Positions 49,369 to 58,597 of a DNA stretch of 64,000 nt are shown in pieces (within the stretch, counting starts at the first letter, position 1; each line of letters begins with the position of its first letter). Source of the stretch: UTCHB3 sp964431385 (lineage in GTDB: Bacteria > Bacteroidota > Ignavibacteria > Ignavibacteriales > Ignavibacteriaceae). A model generated the notes under the pieces. The model ran no database searches and was not told the origin of the DNA. It was given only the letters and a program-made list of their open reading frames with translations. Location: positions 1 to 64,000 of the forward strand of contig CAYSJM010000001.1 of assembly GCA_964431385.1 (NCBI GenBank). Direction: 5' to 3'. Made by a program: the position numbers and the translations under genes.

Positions 49369-52305
49369 TTGAAGCTCAAAGTAATCAAATCTCTGATCTT
49401 TCTCACCACGGCATTTTTTATAACCGGATGCGGTGTCTGGCAGGATTTTACAACATACTTTAATCTGTACCATAACGCCAAAACTCTCTACTACGATGCT
49501 GAAGAGCAAATACTAAAAGAGAGAAAAGATATCTTCGCAATTTCTGAGGCTGCAATTCCTGCGGGAGCTAATCAGAACCTTCCAAAAGTAATCGAAAAAT
49601 TTTCGAAATTGCTGCAATTCCACAATAAATCCTCTTATGTTGACGATGCTCTGTATCTGATCGGAAAAGCATTTTTCTACCAAAGAAGTTATATTAAGGC
49701 TTCAAGGAAATTTCAGGAGTTAATAGCGACTCAACCAAACAGTAATCTTGTTATGGATGCCACTCTCTGGTTAGCAAAATCAGAGATTCAGATGAAAAAA
49801 TTTGACTCAGGTCTAAAATACCTCGAAGAAGCCCGTCAACTCGCTCTTGCTGAAGAAGATAAGGAAGTGCTGGCGGAAATATACATCGAGGAAGTAAGAT
49901 ATCTAAAATTTATAGAAAAATACCCGGAAGCTATTCAAAAATTAAGAGACCTGGTCTCGGTTGATCTCTCTGATGATATTTCAGCAAAGGCACAGTACGA
50001 AATAGGTGAACTGTATTTCAAGAAGCTGAACGACCCTCAGAAAGCCGCTGATGCTTACAAAGCAGCTCTTGCATTTGGTCCCCCTTTCGAAATCGAATAT
50101 AACTCAAGCCTTAACTACAGTATCTGTTTGAGGGCGTTGAACAAGATTGAAGAATCGCAGGCACACCTTCAAAAAATGTCGAAAGAGTTCAAGTATCAGG
50201 AGAAAATTGATGAAATTATGCTCCAAAAAGGGTTGAACCTTAAAAAACTTGGCAACTACGACGAAGCCTACAAACAATTTTACACTCTGGATACACTTGC
50301 TCTTAATTCAGTATCTTCAGGTATTGCAAGATATGAACTTGGTGACATGTTCGAGAATAACCTCAAAAATTTCGATTCGGCTTATGTCTATTACCTAAAG
50401 GCTGAAAAAAGTGCATCGACAGCGGAATATGTAAAAAAGATAAGAGAAAAATCGTCCCTCTTTAAAAGATATGAAGGTTTGCAAACTAACCTTTATGTTT
50501 ACACAAGGCAACTTGCATACCTTGGTGATCCAATGGAGTACAAAAAGGATTCGTTGAAGTTTTATGCGGACTCTGCAGATGCAAAACTCGCTGATCTCTT
50601 TAAGGCCCCGATAGAACTTTCAGATTCCGCAAAAAGAGTAAGAGATTCGTTATTAGCAGTTCAGGATTCGATTAAAAATCTTCCTCGACCGGAAAAACCA
50701 AATGTTCCGTTGGATGAAGAAATGATTGTTGGTCGTCCAAAACAGGGTGATAATCCTGATTTGCAGGGACAAAATAACCCTAACTCAAATGTTGCCACGG
50801 TAAAAAAGGGATGGGCTCCTGTGATGCCTCAGGTTTCTTCTGACTCATTAAAGCAGCTCCTTTCAAAAGTATATTTTGATCTGGGGAATGTCTTTTTTGG
50901 AGAGATCATAATTCCCGATTCGTCATATAATTATTACTCCAAACTGCTAAGTGAGTTTCCGACTTCCAGATATACCGGACAGGCACTCTTTTCACTCGGC
51001 TCATATTATCTCGATAAAAACGAAAAATCTGTTGCCGATTCGATATTCCAGGTAGTTTATGATAACTTTAAGAGTGAATCTGTGGTTAATCTCGCCGCTG
51101 ACAAACTTGGAAAACCAAAAATTGTATTGAATGCCTCCCCTGCCGATGTTCTATTTGAAGAAGCTGAGGGGATCTACATCAAAAAAGATTATTCTCAGGC
51201 AGTTCAGAAATATTACTCAGTATATCTAAAATTTCCTGAAACATTCACTGCACCGAAGTCTCTTCTCGCAGCCGGTTTCACATTGGAAAATGATCTGAAA
51301 TTGCTCGATTCGGCTTTTGCTGTTTATGATACGCTTGTAACAAAGTATCCACAGACCCGGTTTACCAACAAAATTCTTCCTAAAGTTAATTTTTACAAAG
51401 AAGAAAAAGCCAGAATCAAAAAGAAGATTGAAGACTCCCTAAAGGTTATTCAAGACAGTCTGAAGGCAGACTCAATCGCAAAACATACTCCGAAGATCGA
51501 TTCCACAGTAATTAATAATACACCAAAGATCGATTCCACGGCCAATCAGAAGAAAGATTCGGTAACCAATCCTGGATCTGTTCCTCCGGTTCAAAAGATT
51601 GAGGAACCAAAAAAAGAAGTAATAGAAGAGGAGAAACCACCATTGAGCAATTTCATCAAAAGAAGAGACCTGCTCGACCTGATTGAGGAGGGTGAGTGCA
51701 CCACAACGGAATTTAAACTGAAATTTACCGAGCCGGAGAAAATCGCCAAAGTAATGATTTCATTCGCCAATACAAAAGGCGGTTATCTCATCTTTGGTGT
51801 TAATGATAATAAAAAGGTGGTTGGTCTCGAGAGTGAGAAAACTGAATATGAGTTTATTAATGAGACAACAAATTTTTATATAACACCAAAAATTGACTAT
51901 CTGCTACAATTCATAAATATAGATCAAAAAGAACTTGTAGTGGTTTTTGTGCCTGAATCTGATATTAAGCCGCACCGGATTCAAGATTACAAAGATGAAC
52001 TTGACATAAACACTGCCCAGGTTTATATCAGAGTTAACGATAAGAGTATTCCCGCGTCAAAACAGATGATAAGAATATTGAGAGCGAGGGGCAGTTCAAA
52101 TCCTTTAGTAAAATTCTCAGTCGGCGACCTCGAAAAAAAGGTCTTCACCTATCTCGAAAAACATGAGAAGATTAATGTCCGAGACCTTGCAAACGCTGCA
52201 AATATTTCGGAAAGAAGGGCATCACGAACTCTCGTCACCATGGTAAGAGCAGGATCACTGAGCATCCATACCAAAGACAACGGTGAGGAGTTTTTTACTG
52301 TCTGA
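49369..52305 (+). CDS. TPR lipoprotein fused to AlbA_2 / winged-helix module
   Basis: A 978-residue chimera. Residues 1-21 form a lipoprotein signal (FFITGC, Cys21). About 75-700 are tetratricopeptide repeats interrupted by a Pro/Asp-rich segment (about 440-480). Their start (YFNLYHNAKTLYYDAEEQI) resembles the T9SS-associated SprE/PorW-type lipoproteins. A Ser/Thr/Pro/Glu-rich linker with a repeated PKIDST (about 700-757) leads to residues 760-978, which look like a complete cytoplasmic protein: AlbA_2/Schlafen-type domain (TTEFKLKF, GGYLIFGVNDN) and a winged helix (NVRDLANAANISERRASRTL). GAGGAG at 51628-51633 and TTG at 51643 sit exactly at the junction in frame. The start is TTG 49369. A read-through fusion or nested second product is inferred. 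Confidence 0.85.
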   Translation: MKLKVIKSLIFLTTAFFITGCGVWQDFTTYFNLYHNAKTLYYDAEEQILKERKDIFAISEAAIPAGANQNLPKVIEKFSKLLQFHNKSSYVDDALYLIGKAFFYQRSYIKASRKFQELIATQPNSNLVMDATLWLAKSEIQMKKFDSGLKYLEEARQLALAEEDKEVLAEIYIEEVRYLKFIEKYPEAIQKLRDLVSVDLSDDISAKAQYEIGELYFKKLNDPQKAADAYKAALAFGPPFEIEYNSSLNYSICLRALNKIEESQAHLQKMSKEFKYQEKIDEIMLQKGLNLKKLGNYDEAYKQFYTLDTLALNSVSSGIARYELGDMFENNLKNFDSAYVYYLKAEKSASTAEYVKKIREKSSLFKRYEGLQTNLYVYTRQLAYLGDPMEYKKDSLKFYADSADAKLADLFKAPIELSDSAKRVRDSLLAVQDSIKNLPRPEKPNVPLDEEMIVGRPKQGDNPDLQGQNNPNSNVATVKKGWAPVMPQVSSDSLKQLLSKVYFDLGNVFFGEIIIPDSSYNYYSKLLSEFPTSRYTGQALFSLGSYYLDKNEKSVADSIFQVVYDNFKSESVVNLAADKLGKPKIVLNASPADVLFEEAEGIYIKKDYSQAVQKYYSVYLKFPETFTAPKSLLAAGFTLENDLKLLDSAFAVYDTLVTKYPQTRFTNKILPKVNFYKEEKARIKKKIEDSLKVIQDSLKADSIAKHTPKIDSTVINNTPKIDSTANQKKDSVTNPGSVPPVQKIEEPKKEVIEEEKPPLSNFIKRRDLLDLIEEGECTTTEFKLKFTEPEKIAKVMISFANTKGGYLIFGVNDNKKVVGLESEKTEYEFINETTNFYITPKIDYLLQFINIDQKELVVVFVPESDIKPHRIQDYKDELDINTAQVYIRVNDKSIPASKQMIRILRARGSSNPLVKFSVGDLEKKVFTYLEKHEKINVRDLANAANISERRASRTLVTMVRAGSLSIHTKDNGEEFFTV
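51628..51645 (+). promoter_or_regulatory. Internal Shine-Dalgarno and TTG start at the TPR/AlbA_2 junction
   Basis: GAGGAG (51628-51633), nine bases, then TTG (51643-51645) in the same frame as the fused gene (codon 759). Translation from here would give a 220-residue protein beginning MSNFIKRRDLLDL, without signal peptide, that comprises exactly the AlbA_2 and winged-helix domains. Confidence 0.5.
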
Positions 52306-52310
52306 GGGGT

Positions 52311-52853
52311 TTATTTCCCGTCAAAAATTGCTCTGAATCTGTAAACAGCAATTCCGTAAGCCACTGCGACATTGAGTGACTGTTTGATGCCATATTGAGG
52401 CAATTCTATAGTAAAATCACACTGATCGAGCAGATTCTGACTCACTCCTGTAATCTCATTTCCCAGAATAAAAAGTATCGGAAATACTTTTTCATCCACA
52501 TCACAATAATCAACTGATGAATCTGTTAGCTCTAGCGCTGCTATTTTATAGCCGAGATATTTATACCTCTGCACCACTTCTGAAGCATCTTTCACAAACT
52601 CCCACTCTACACTTTCAGTTGAACCGAGAGAGGTTTTCATAATATCTTTCACGGGTGGTGCCGGTGTATAACCACATAAAAAGAGCTTTTCGATCATTGC
52701 ACCGTCCGAAGTGCGGAAAATGGAACCAACATTGTAGCTGCTCCTGATAGAATCAAGAAGAATTACAACAGGCATTTTTTTCACTTCGTGCAATGTATCG
52801 AGCTTTGCTCTGTTCACAGAAATTTCTGCGTGGCTAAGTTTTCTGTTATTCAT
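52311..52853 (-). CDS. TrmH/SpoU-family RNA 2'-O-methyltransferase
   Basis: A 180-residue SPOUT-fold methyltransferase. Motifs NVGSIFRTSDGAMIEKLFL (motif 1), FILGNEITGVSQ (motif 2) and SLNVAVAYGIAVYRF (motif 3) are all present, forming the knotted SAM site. The precise RNA target (tRNA or rRNA) cannot be told from sequence. It is the last gene of an overlapping five-gene operon and its start overlaps the rlmN stop by 8 bases. It ends five bases from the convergent fusion gene. Confidence 0.92.
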   Translation of the reverse strand: MNNRKLSHAEISVNRAKLDTLHEVKKMPVVILLDSIRSSYNVGSIFRTSDGAMIEKLFLCGYTPAPPVKDIMKTSLGSTESVEWEFVKDASEVVQRYKYLGYKIAALELTDSSVDYCDVDEKVFPILFILGNEITGVSQNLLDQCDFTIELPQYGIKQSLNVAVAYGIAVYRFRAIFDGK

Positions 52854-53919
52854 TGTTTTTTATTACCACTCCGGCGAGTTGACCACAAGCGGCGGCTATT
52901 TCGTCACCCTGGGTGTCTCTTACCATAACTGTCACATTTTCTTCTCTCAATCTGTCAGCAAACTCTTCTATTCTCTCCATGGAAGTGGAGCGAAGTTCAC
53001 CCGAAAACCCTTCGGGATTCATATGTTCCAGCGAGTTAAACGGGATAATATTTACTTTTGAGGGCATTCTTCGGCATAATTTACCAAGAGCTTTAATATC
53101 CTTGTCTCTATCGTTTATGCCAGCGAGCATGGTATATTCGTAAGTTATTCTGGTGTTCGTCTTTTTGATGTAGTACTCAATTGCCTCAATATTCTCTTTA
53201 AGAGAGTATTTTAGATTGATCGGCATAATTGTGCTACGGACATCCTCAAAACAGGAATGAAGCGAAAGTGCGAGTTTTGGTCTTAATCCGGTATCTGCGA
53301 GGTCTCTTATTCGGGGGGCAATTCCTGCAGTGGAGACAGTAATCTTCTTTAAACTGATTCCTTTGGTCAGTTCCTGTTGAAAGATTTCCAAAGATTTGAC
53401 GGTGGAGTCAAAATTCAGGAGAGGTTCACCCATCCCCATATAAACAATGTTTGTTATATCTCTCTCATAAACTCTCTGAGCAATTGCATATTGATCAAAT
53501 ATTTCACCCGGAGTAAGATTCCTCTTATAACCGAGTAAACCTGTCGCACAAAATTTGCAGTCGAGAGGACAGCCAACCTGAGTGGAGACACACAATGTGC
53601 ATCTTTTCTCTTCAGGTATAATCACACACTCTATCAAGTGATCGAGTGCAGTCCGGAGAAGAAGTTTTACAGTCCCTTCACTTCCGGAAACTGCTTTATC
53701 AGTAAGCTCAAGGGTGTTTATCAAAGTTTCCTTTTTAATCACCTCCCTCAATGATTTTGAAACATTTAACATTTGATCAACATCGTCAACCAGATAATTG
53801 TACATCCAGTTAAAAACCTGTTCACCTCTGAATGGTTTTTCACCTTTTTTTACAAACCACTCTTTTAGTTCAGGAAGTGTCTTCCCTTTTAATTGTATTT
53901 TTTTTATTTCATTCATCAT
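52846..53919 (-). CDS. rlmN: Dual-specificity 23S rRNA A2503 / tRNA A37 C2-methyltransferase
   Basis: A radical-SAM methyltransferase. The 357 residues carry the cluster motif CPLDCKFCATG, the preceding TLCVSTQVGC, the GMGEPLLNF SAM-binding segment, STAGIAPRIR and the C-terminal methyl-carrying cysteine in DEIAAACGQL. It overlaps the queG stop by 11 bases at its start and trmH-like by 8 at its end, indicating tight translational coupling within an RNA-modification operon (queG, rlmN, TrmH-like). Confidence 0.97.
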   Translation of the reverse strand: MMNEIKKIQLKGKTLPELKEWFVKKGEKPFRGEQVFNWMYNYLVDDVDQMLNVSKSLREVIKKETLINTLELTDKAVSGSEGTVKLLLRTALDHLIECVIIPEEKRCTLCVSTQVGCPLDCKFCATGLLGYKRNLTPGEIFDQYAIAQRVYERDITNIVYMGMGEPLLNFDSTVKSLEIFQQELTKGISLKKITVSTAGIAPRIRDLADTGLRPKLALSLHSCFEDVRSTIMPINLKYSLKENIEAIEYYIKKTNTRITYEYTMLAGINDRDKDIKALGKLCRRMPSKVNIIPFNSLEHMNPEGFSGELRSTSMERIEEFADRLREENVTVMVRDTQGDEIAAACGQLAGVVIKNNE

Positions 53920-54859
53920 TCATATTTCTTCTAATAAATTCTTCGTTCCGTCTCATTCCTTTTAATTTACTTCTAAGAATTGGACTTTGAGCGAATTTAA
54001 CTTTAAATTCCTTGTTTTCCATCTGAGCAAAGACACCGGGATCAAACTGTTTATTAAGTTCCATTTCGGAATCACTCATTGAAAAATCTTTAATAACCGT
54101 TGTTTTGCTGAATTTTTTATTCCACGGACAAACATCCTGGCAGATGTCGCAACCAAAAAGCCAGTTTTCCATTTTTCCTTGAAATTCAAGGTCTATTTCG
54201 CCTTTATTTTCTATCGTCAAGTAAGAAATGCACTTACTCCCGTCAACTATATATTCTGAAACTATCGCGTTTGTAGGGCAGGCATCTATGCATGCCGTGC
54301 AATTCCCGCAAAAATCCTCCAAGGGTGTGTTATACTCAAATTGGAGATTGGTAAATACATTTGCGATGAAAAACCAGCTACCGATTTCCCTGTTTATAAT
54401 ATTGGAGTGTTTCCCCTGCCATCCTATTCCGGCTTTTGCTGCCCAAACCTTATCCAATACAGGCCCTGTGTCCACATAACTTTTAGTTTCGCAGAGGGGA
54501 AATTTTTGTTGAAGTGCCGCCTCAAATTTTGCCAGCATTTCCCACATTACTAAATGATAATCTCTTCCCCATGCATATCTCGAGACTTTACCTTTTTCGG
54601 GAGAATATTCCCCGGGTTGCCAATAGTTTAGTCCGAGTGAAATTACCGAAGTTGCAGATGGTAAAAAATTTGTGGGGTCATTTCTTTTTTCGAAATTTTT
54701 TTCAAGATACCCCATTCCCCCAGCAAAACCCCTGCCGATCCATTGTTTTAACAGATCGGTTTCCCATTCGAGTGGTTCAACTTTTGCAAAACCAACAAGA
54801 TCGAACCCGACATCTTTCGCAAGGGCCTCAATTGATGATTTGGGGGTTACCACTTCCAA
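53909..54859 (-). CDS. queG: Epoxyqueuosine reductase
   Basis: Cobalamin-dependent enzyme that reduces epoxyqueuosine to queuosine in tRNA. The 316 residues show the substrate/cobalamin-binding DTGPVLDKVWAAKAGIGWQGKHSN stretch in the middle (only part is quoted by key residues D-T-G-P, K-A-G-I-G-W-Q-G-K) and two [4Fe-4S] motifs, CGNCTACIDACP and CDICQDVCPWN. The C-terminal HEAT-like extension of proteobacterial QueG is missing, as is usual in this phylum. It overlaps the upstream Rieske gene by 13 bases and rlmN by 11. Confidence 0.95.
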   Translation of the reverse strand: MEVVTPKSSIEALAKDVGFDLVGFAKVEPLEWETDLLKQWIGRGFAGGMGYLEKNFEKRNDPTNFLPSATSVISLGLNYWQPGEYSPEKGKVSRYAWGRDYHLVMWEMLAKFEAALQQKFPLCETKSYVDTGPVLDKVWAAKAGIGWQGKHSNIINREIGSWFFIANVFTNLQFEYNTPLEDFCGNCTACIDACPTNAIVSEYIVDGSKCISYLTIENKGEIDLEFQGKMENWLFGCDICQDVCPWNKKFSKTTVIKDFSMSDSEMELNKQFDPGVFAQMENKEFKVKFAQSPILRSKLKGMRRNEEFIRRNMNDE

Positions 54860-55182
54860 CGAGGGGTCTCATCTTCAACTGTCACATAAATATAGCCGTT
54901 TTTCACTTCATAGGGATAAACTTTTAACCCCCTGCTCCCATTCTCTTTATTGCCCGTCTCGAGCTCAAATCTCCAGCCGTGGATAGGACAAACAACATAA
55001 CCATCTTCAATATAGCCTGTATAAATTGCTGCCGGGTGCATGTGAGGACAAATATTACTTATAACATGGATTTTATCGTCAACTTTAAAAATTGCAATTT
55101 CCTCTCCATTCACAATAAATCTTTTTCCCTCACCTTCATGGAGTTCGCTTACTTTGCACAGTTTTTTGGTAACCTCATCCAT
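54847..55182 (-). CDS. Rieske-type [2Fe-2S] ferredoxin
   Basis: A 111-residue soluble Rieske protein similar to NirD-like or dioxygenase ferredoxins. Ligands are C45-x-H47 (NICPHMH) and C65-x2-H68 (VVCPIHGW), both complete. No membrane anchor is present. It sits between the MBL hydrolase gene and queG and overlaps queG by 13 bases; supplying electrons to a neighbour such as QueG is an attractive but unproven idea. Confidence 0.92.
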   Translation of the reverse strand: MDEVTKKLCKVSELHEGEGKRFIVNGEEIAIFKVDDKIHVISNICPHMHPAAIYTGYIEDGYVVCPIHGWRFELETGNKENGSRGLKVYPYEVKNGYIYVTVEDETPRWKW

Positions 55183-55218
55183 TCAATTCTCCTTTTTTGG
55201 CAAAATTCATCACCATAA

Positions 55219-56067
55219 TTAGATATCAGTCAGCTTTTCTCTTATTTTATAACCACGGTCAGTTTTTTCAACTTTCACAGCAGCAATAGCCGGATCGTGT
55301 TGTAAAATCAGAGTCCAATCTTCCTCAACAGCTTTTGCCAACACTTCATTTTTCTCTTGAAGTGTAACCAAGGGTTGAAGATCGTACCCCATAATATAGG
55401 GAAGTGGTACATGTCCGTGTGTTGGGATCAGGTCGGCACAGAAGAACAGGTTGTTTGAAGAATCTGATATTTTAATCGCCTGCTGTCCAAAAGTATGTCC
55501 GTTCAATTTGTGAAGGGCTATACCATCCAAAAACTCGGTTTCTTTTTCGTCAATTAATTCGAGTAATCCTTCCTGCATCAACGGAAGAAAATTGTTTTTG
55601 ATGTAGCTGCCTCGATCGCGATCTGAAGGGTTAATACCCCACTCAAAGTTGTTTTTTTGAACAAAATACCTGGCATTTTGAAATGCAGGCAGCAATTTAC
55701 CATCTTTTTCAACAACAGACCCCCCGGTGTGGTCGAAGTGAAGGTGCGTCAATAAAACTTTTGTGATTTGAGATGAATCAATTCCGTGCAATTTTAGTCT
55801 TTTTTCGAGTGTGGTTTCGGGGTCAATCGCATAAATTTCTCTCGACTTTGCGTCCCACTTTTCACCCATTCCGGTATCAATCAACATTTTTTCGTTATCC
55901 CATTCGAGCAAGATAATTCTCGTTGACATTGCAATACGGTTTACTTCATCCGCAGGATTGGTTTTTTCCCACAAAGGTTTGGGAATGATGCCAAACATCG
56001 CTCCACCGTCGAGTTTAAAATAATCTGATTCAAAAACTTTAACTGAGTATTTACCTATTCTCATCAC
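55219..56067 (-). CDS. Metallo-beta-lactamase fold hydrolase
   Basis: A 282-residue MBL-fold enzyme with the zinc motif THLHFDHTGG (H108, H110, D112, H113), IDTGMG near residue 64 and downstream ligands in LNGHTFGQQAI, FFCADLIPTHGH and LQHDPAI. The arrangement resembles the quorum-quenching lactonase/YtnP-like subgroup, but the substrate is not predictable. It is the first gene of the operon leading to queG and rlmN and is transcribed divergently from the FAD oxidoreductase, from which it is separated by 66 bases. Confidence 0.88.
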   Translation of the reverse strand: MMRIGKYSVKVFESDYFKLDGGAMFGIIPKPLWEKTNPADEVNRIAMSTRIILLEWDNEKMLIDTGMGEKWDAKSREIYAIDPETTLEKRLKLHGIDSSQITKVLLTHLHFDHTGGSVVEKDGKLLPAFQNARYFVQKNNFEWGINPSDRDRGSYIKNNFLPLMQEGLLELIDEKETEFLDGIALHKLNGHTFGQQAIKISDSSNNLFFCADLIPTHGHVPLPYIMGYDLQPLVTLQEKNEVLAKAVEEDWTLILQHDPAIAAVKVEKTDRGYKIREKLTDI

Positions 56068-56133
56068 TTTTCTTTATTTTAATAATGTGCAAAAATAATA
56101 AAATTGAAAATCCTTTTACCTCTTTTTTAAACA

Positions 56134-57687
56134 ATGCAACTGAATAGACACTTAAAATTTGATATAATCATAACCGGAGCCGGAATAGCATCTTTTACAG
56201 CTGCTATAATATTACAAAAATTCTTTAAGAAAAAGACTGCTATTGTCACCGGAATCACGACTGACGCAACCACTCTCGAAAACAGTTTTTACTTCGATTC
56301 GTTTTATTCGGGTCAAATGGAGAATGACAATTTTGTCAGGAAAATATTTGACTATCTGACTGACAACAAACTACTCTGGGAGCGATTGCCCTCAGTTTAC
56401 GAACGGCATTTTTATCCAAAAGCCAAACTTAACATTTCAGACAATCTCGCACAATACATGGATGGACTAAAAAAGCTTTTCCCAAAAGAGAGGGGTAATG
56501 TCGATTCATTTTTCAAAGATATTCAACATGCAGCAAATTACACGAGTTTTTATCTCCTGAAATTTATTCTACCTCTTGCCCTGCACAAGATTACAGAGAG
56601 ATTTTTTGCATCAGGAAAAAGATTTTCAACCATCACTTCCGAGGAATATCTTCAATCGTTAACCTCCGACTCCAACTTTAAAACCACTATTTCCGGGCAA
56701 ATGCAGAATCTTGCATCGTGCAGAGAGGGTACTGCTGCGATTTTTCAAGCCATTAATATGATGGGTCTTCTTAATGGTGGCTTTGCACCTTTCGGTGGAA
56801 TCCGTGCTATTTATAAAACGCTTATGGATGCTTACAAATCCGCAGGGGGAATTGTCTTCGAGAATAATGGAATCGATGAACTTGTTCTCTCCGGGAATAA
56901 GGTTAAAGAGATCAAATTGAAGAATAATCAAGAAGATTTTACTCTTAAAGCCGGAAGGTTATTTTGGGGTTTGGGTGTAGCATCAATACCAAAATACTTA
57001 AAAAAAGATGAAGAGAAAGAGCGACTGACAAGTTATTTTTCGGCGAGAGAATTTGTACCGTTTCCTGTAGTTTTCCGCTTAAAGTTTAATGAAAAGTCGG
57101 AAAAATTGAATTTAAAAGGTGAGGTACTTCGCTTTTTCCCCGCCAATTCAGCAGATTCTGATGAAATTTCGCAAGGGTGTAATCTCTATCCCGATTTTAC
57201 CACTTCAACAAATGAATCTTTGCCAACAGGATATTTTGCCGCTGTTTTTATTGGAGGTGAAGATCCGGAGAACTTCCTTTCTCAAGAGAGTAATATCGAA
57301 GATTTAAAGGAATATTTGCTGGGAATGATAGAGCGTTATATACCCGAGTTAAAGAAGTGTATCGATTCCATCGAAGAAATCCCCGCAACTTCAATTGGAA
57401 GAGGGGGATTATTTAATCCGTATGGTTCGATAATGCCCTCGACTCAAAAAATTGTTGGAGAACCGGCAAAAAATCCATACAAATTGAACAATCTTTTTAT
57501 AACAGGTTCAGACCTTTTTATCCCGGGAATTACGCCTTCAGTTATGTCGGGGGTTACTTCAGTAGGTATGGCACTTGGTGCGTTCCGTTTCTTCAAGTTT
57601 TTCCGCTATTTGAAAAAATCATCGAATAAAAAAGTGAAAGTCAAAATAAAACCGCTGAAGTATAAAAAAGGGTGGGAAAAGAAATAG
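56134..57687 (+). CDS. FAD-dependent amine oxidase / phytoene-desaturase-like protein
   Basis: A 517-residue flavoprotein with an N-terminal FAD-binding fold FDIIITGAGIASFTAAI (residues 9-25) and a C-terminal GSDLFIPGITPSVMSGVTSVGMA motif that contacts FAD in the CrtI/retinol-saturase-like group. The middle region has no recognisable substrate motif; carotenoid, steroid or quinol-like substrates are only guesses. The last ~25 residues are strongly basic. The ATG has no Shine-Dalgarno and lies in a very AT-rich leader. It is monocistronic and terminates at a shared hairpin with the ferredoxin gene. Confidence 0.82.
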   Translation: MQLNRHLKFDIIITGAGIASFTAAIILQKFFKKKTAIVTGITTDATTLENSFYFDSFYSGQMENDNFVRKIFDYLTDNKLLWERLPSVYERHFYPKAKLNISDNLAQYMDGLKKLFPKERGNVDSFFKDIQHAANYTSFYLLKFILPLALHKITERFFASGKRFSTITSEEYLQSLTSDSNFKTTISGQMQNLASCREGTAAIFQAINMMGLLNGGFAPFGGIRAIYKTLMDAYKSAGGIVFENNGIDELVLSGNKVKEIKLKNNQEDFTLKAGRLFWGLGVASIPKYLKKDEEKERLTSYFSAREFVPFPVVFRLKFNEKSEKLNLKGEVLRFFPANSADSDEISQGCNLYPDFTTSTNESLPTGYFAAVFIGGEDPENFLSQESNIEDLKEYLLGMIERYIPELKKCIDSIEEIPATSIGRGGLFNPYGSIMPSTQKIVGEPAKNPYKLNNLFITGSDLFIPGITPSVMSGVTSVGMALGAFRFFKFFRYLKKSSNKKVKVKIKPLKYKKGWEKK

Positions 57688-57716
57688 AAATGAATTCAGC
57701 TTTTATGAATCGAAAA

Positions 57717-57745
57717 GAAGGTAAAGTATGCCCCTACCTTCTTTT
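57717..57745. terminator. Bidirectional terminator between FAD oxidoreductase and ferredoxin
   Basis: Stem GAAGGTA (57717-57723) / TACCTTC (57735-57741) with an 11-nt loop, four A before and four T after, located between convergent stops. Confidence 0.75.
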
Positions 57746-57766
57746 ACGAGATAAATAAAGTTTTAA

Positions 57767-58099
57767 TTATCGTCCGAGTTCGTCCAGATAATCTTTTCTC
57801 TTGAGCAGCTCTTCTTCTGTCTCTACATGTGCAGGATCAGGGATGCAGCAGTCAACCGGACAAACAGCCGCACATTGTGGCTCATCGTGAAATCCTTTAC
57901 ATTCAGTACATTTGTCAGGTACAATGTAAAAGAAGTCACTGGAGAAGAAGCCTTCCGCTCCCGAAGGGGCAGCACTTCCTTCACCATGAGTTTTGCCTGC
58001 GAGTTCCCATTCTCTTCCACCTTCGTAAATAGCAGTGTTTGGGCATTCAGGTTCGCATGCTCCACAATTGATGCAATCGGTTGTAATCATTATTGCCAT
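57767..58099 (-). CDS. 2[4Fe-4S] ferredoxin, YfhL-type
   Basis: A 110-residue ferredoxin. The first cluster motif is C9-x2-C12-x2-C15-x3-C19 (CINCGACEPECP). The second, CTECKGFHDEPQCAAVCPVDCC, includes C64, C67, C76 and C80 with the longer C-x8-C spacing of the YfhL/Allochromatium-type group. Between the clusters is an insertion of about 30 residues rich in Gly/Ser/Ala that is not needed for cluster binding. It stands alone; its physiological partner is not evident. Confidence 0.92.
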   Translation of the reverse strand: MAIMITTDCINCGACEPECPNTAIYEGGREWELAGKTHGEGSAAPSGAEGFFSSDFFYIVPDKCTECKGFHDEPQCAAVCPVDCCIPDPAHVETEEELLKRKDYLDELGR

Positions 58100-58291
58100 A
58101 ATTTTTCTCCATTTTTATCAAATTAACTAAAATTCTTTAGATAAAAAACCGGTTTGCATTTGCAGATAACCGGAAAATCCAAAAATTAAATATAACAACT
58201 CTAACATTAAGCATTTTTTCGGTTTAAGTCAATAGATAAGAAAAGTATTATCTGCATTTTGATTATTTTTGAGGATAAAACAAAGAAAATT

Positions 58292-58597
58292 ATGAAAAAC
58301 ATTCTCGTTACTCTCGAAGTAGATAAAAGCAACCTCGACTACACAACAAGATTAGTAAACGATTTTGCACAAAATATAAAAGAATTGCACCCGGGTCTTA
58401 ACTTTTTTAAGGCTATGACAAGTGCAGCCAAACCCGCAAATTTCTACATATTCCTTTCCTTTGATACAGACAAGGATTACGACGACTACAAGATGCACGA
58501 AAGAACAAAAAAGTTCACGGTAAGGTTACATGCCATGTCGAAGGGGCTCCCCGTCTTCACCGAACTTAATGAAGTGAATCTTTCGTCAGAAGGATGA
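58292..58597 (+). CDS. Small conserved-looking hypothetical protein
   Basis: About 101 residues from the ATG at 58292 (a TTG 11 codons upstream also opens the frame). No ribosome binding site is evident at a normal distance; GAGG lies 17 bases away. The pattern of alternating strands and helices (KNILVTLEVD, FYIFLSFDTDKDYDDYKMHERTKKF) suggests a ferredoxin-like or dimeric alpha/beta-barrel fold, but I do not recognise a family. It lies alone between the ferredoxin gene and a repeat spacer. Confidence 0.6.
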   Translation: MKNILVTLEVDKSNLDYTTRLVNDFAQNIKELHPGLNFFKAMTSAAKPANFYIFLSFDTDKDYDDYKMHERTKKFTVRLHAMSKGLPVFTELNEVNLSSEG

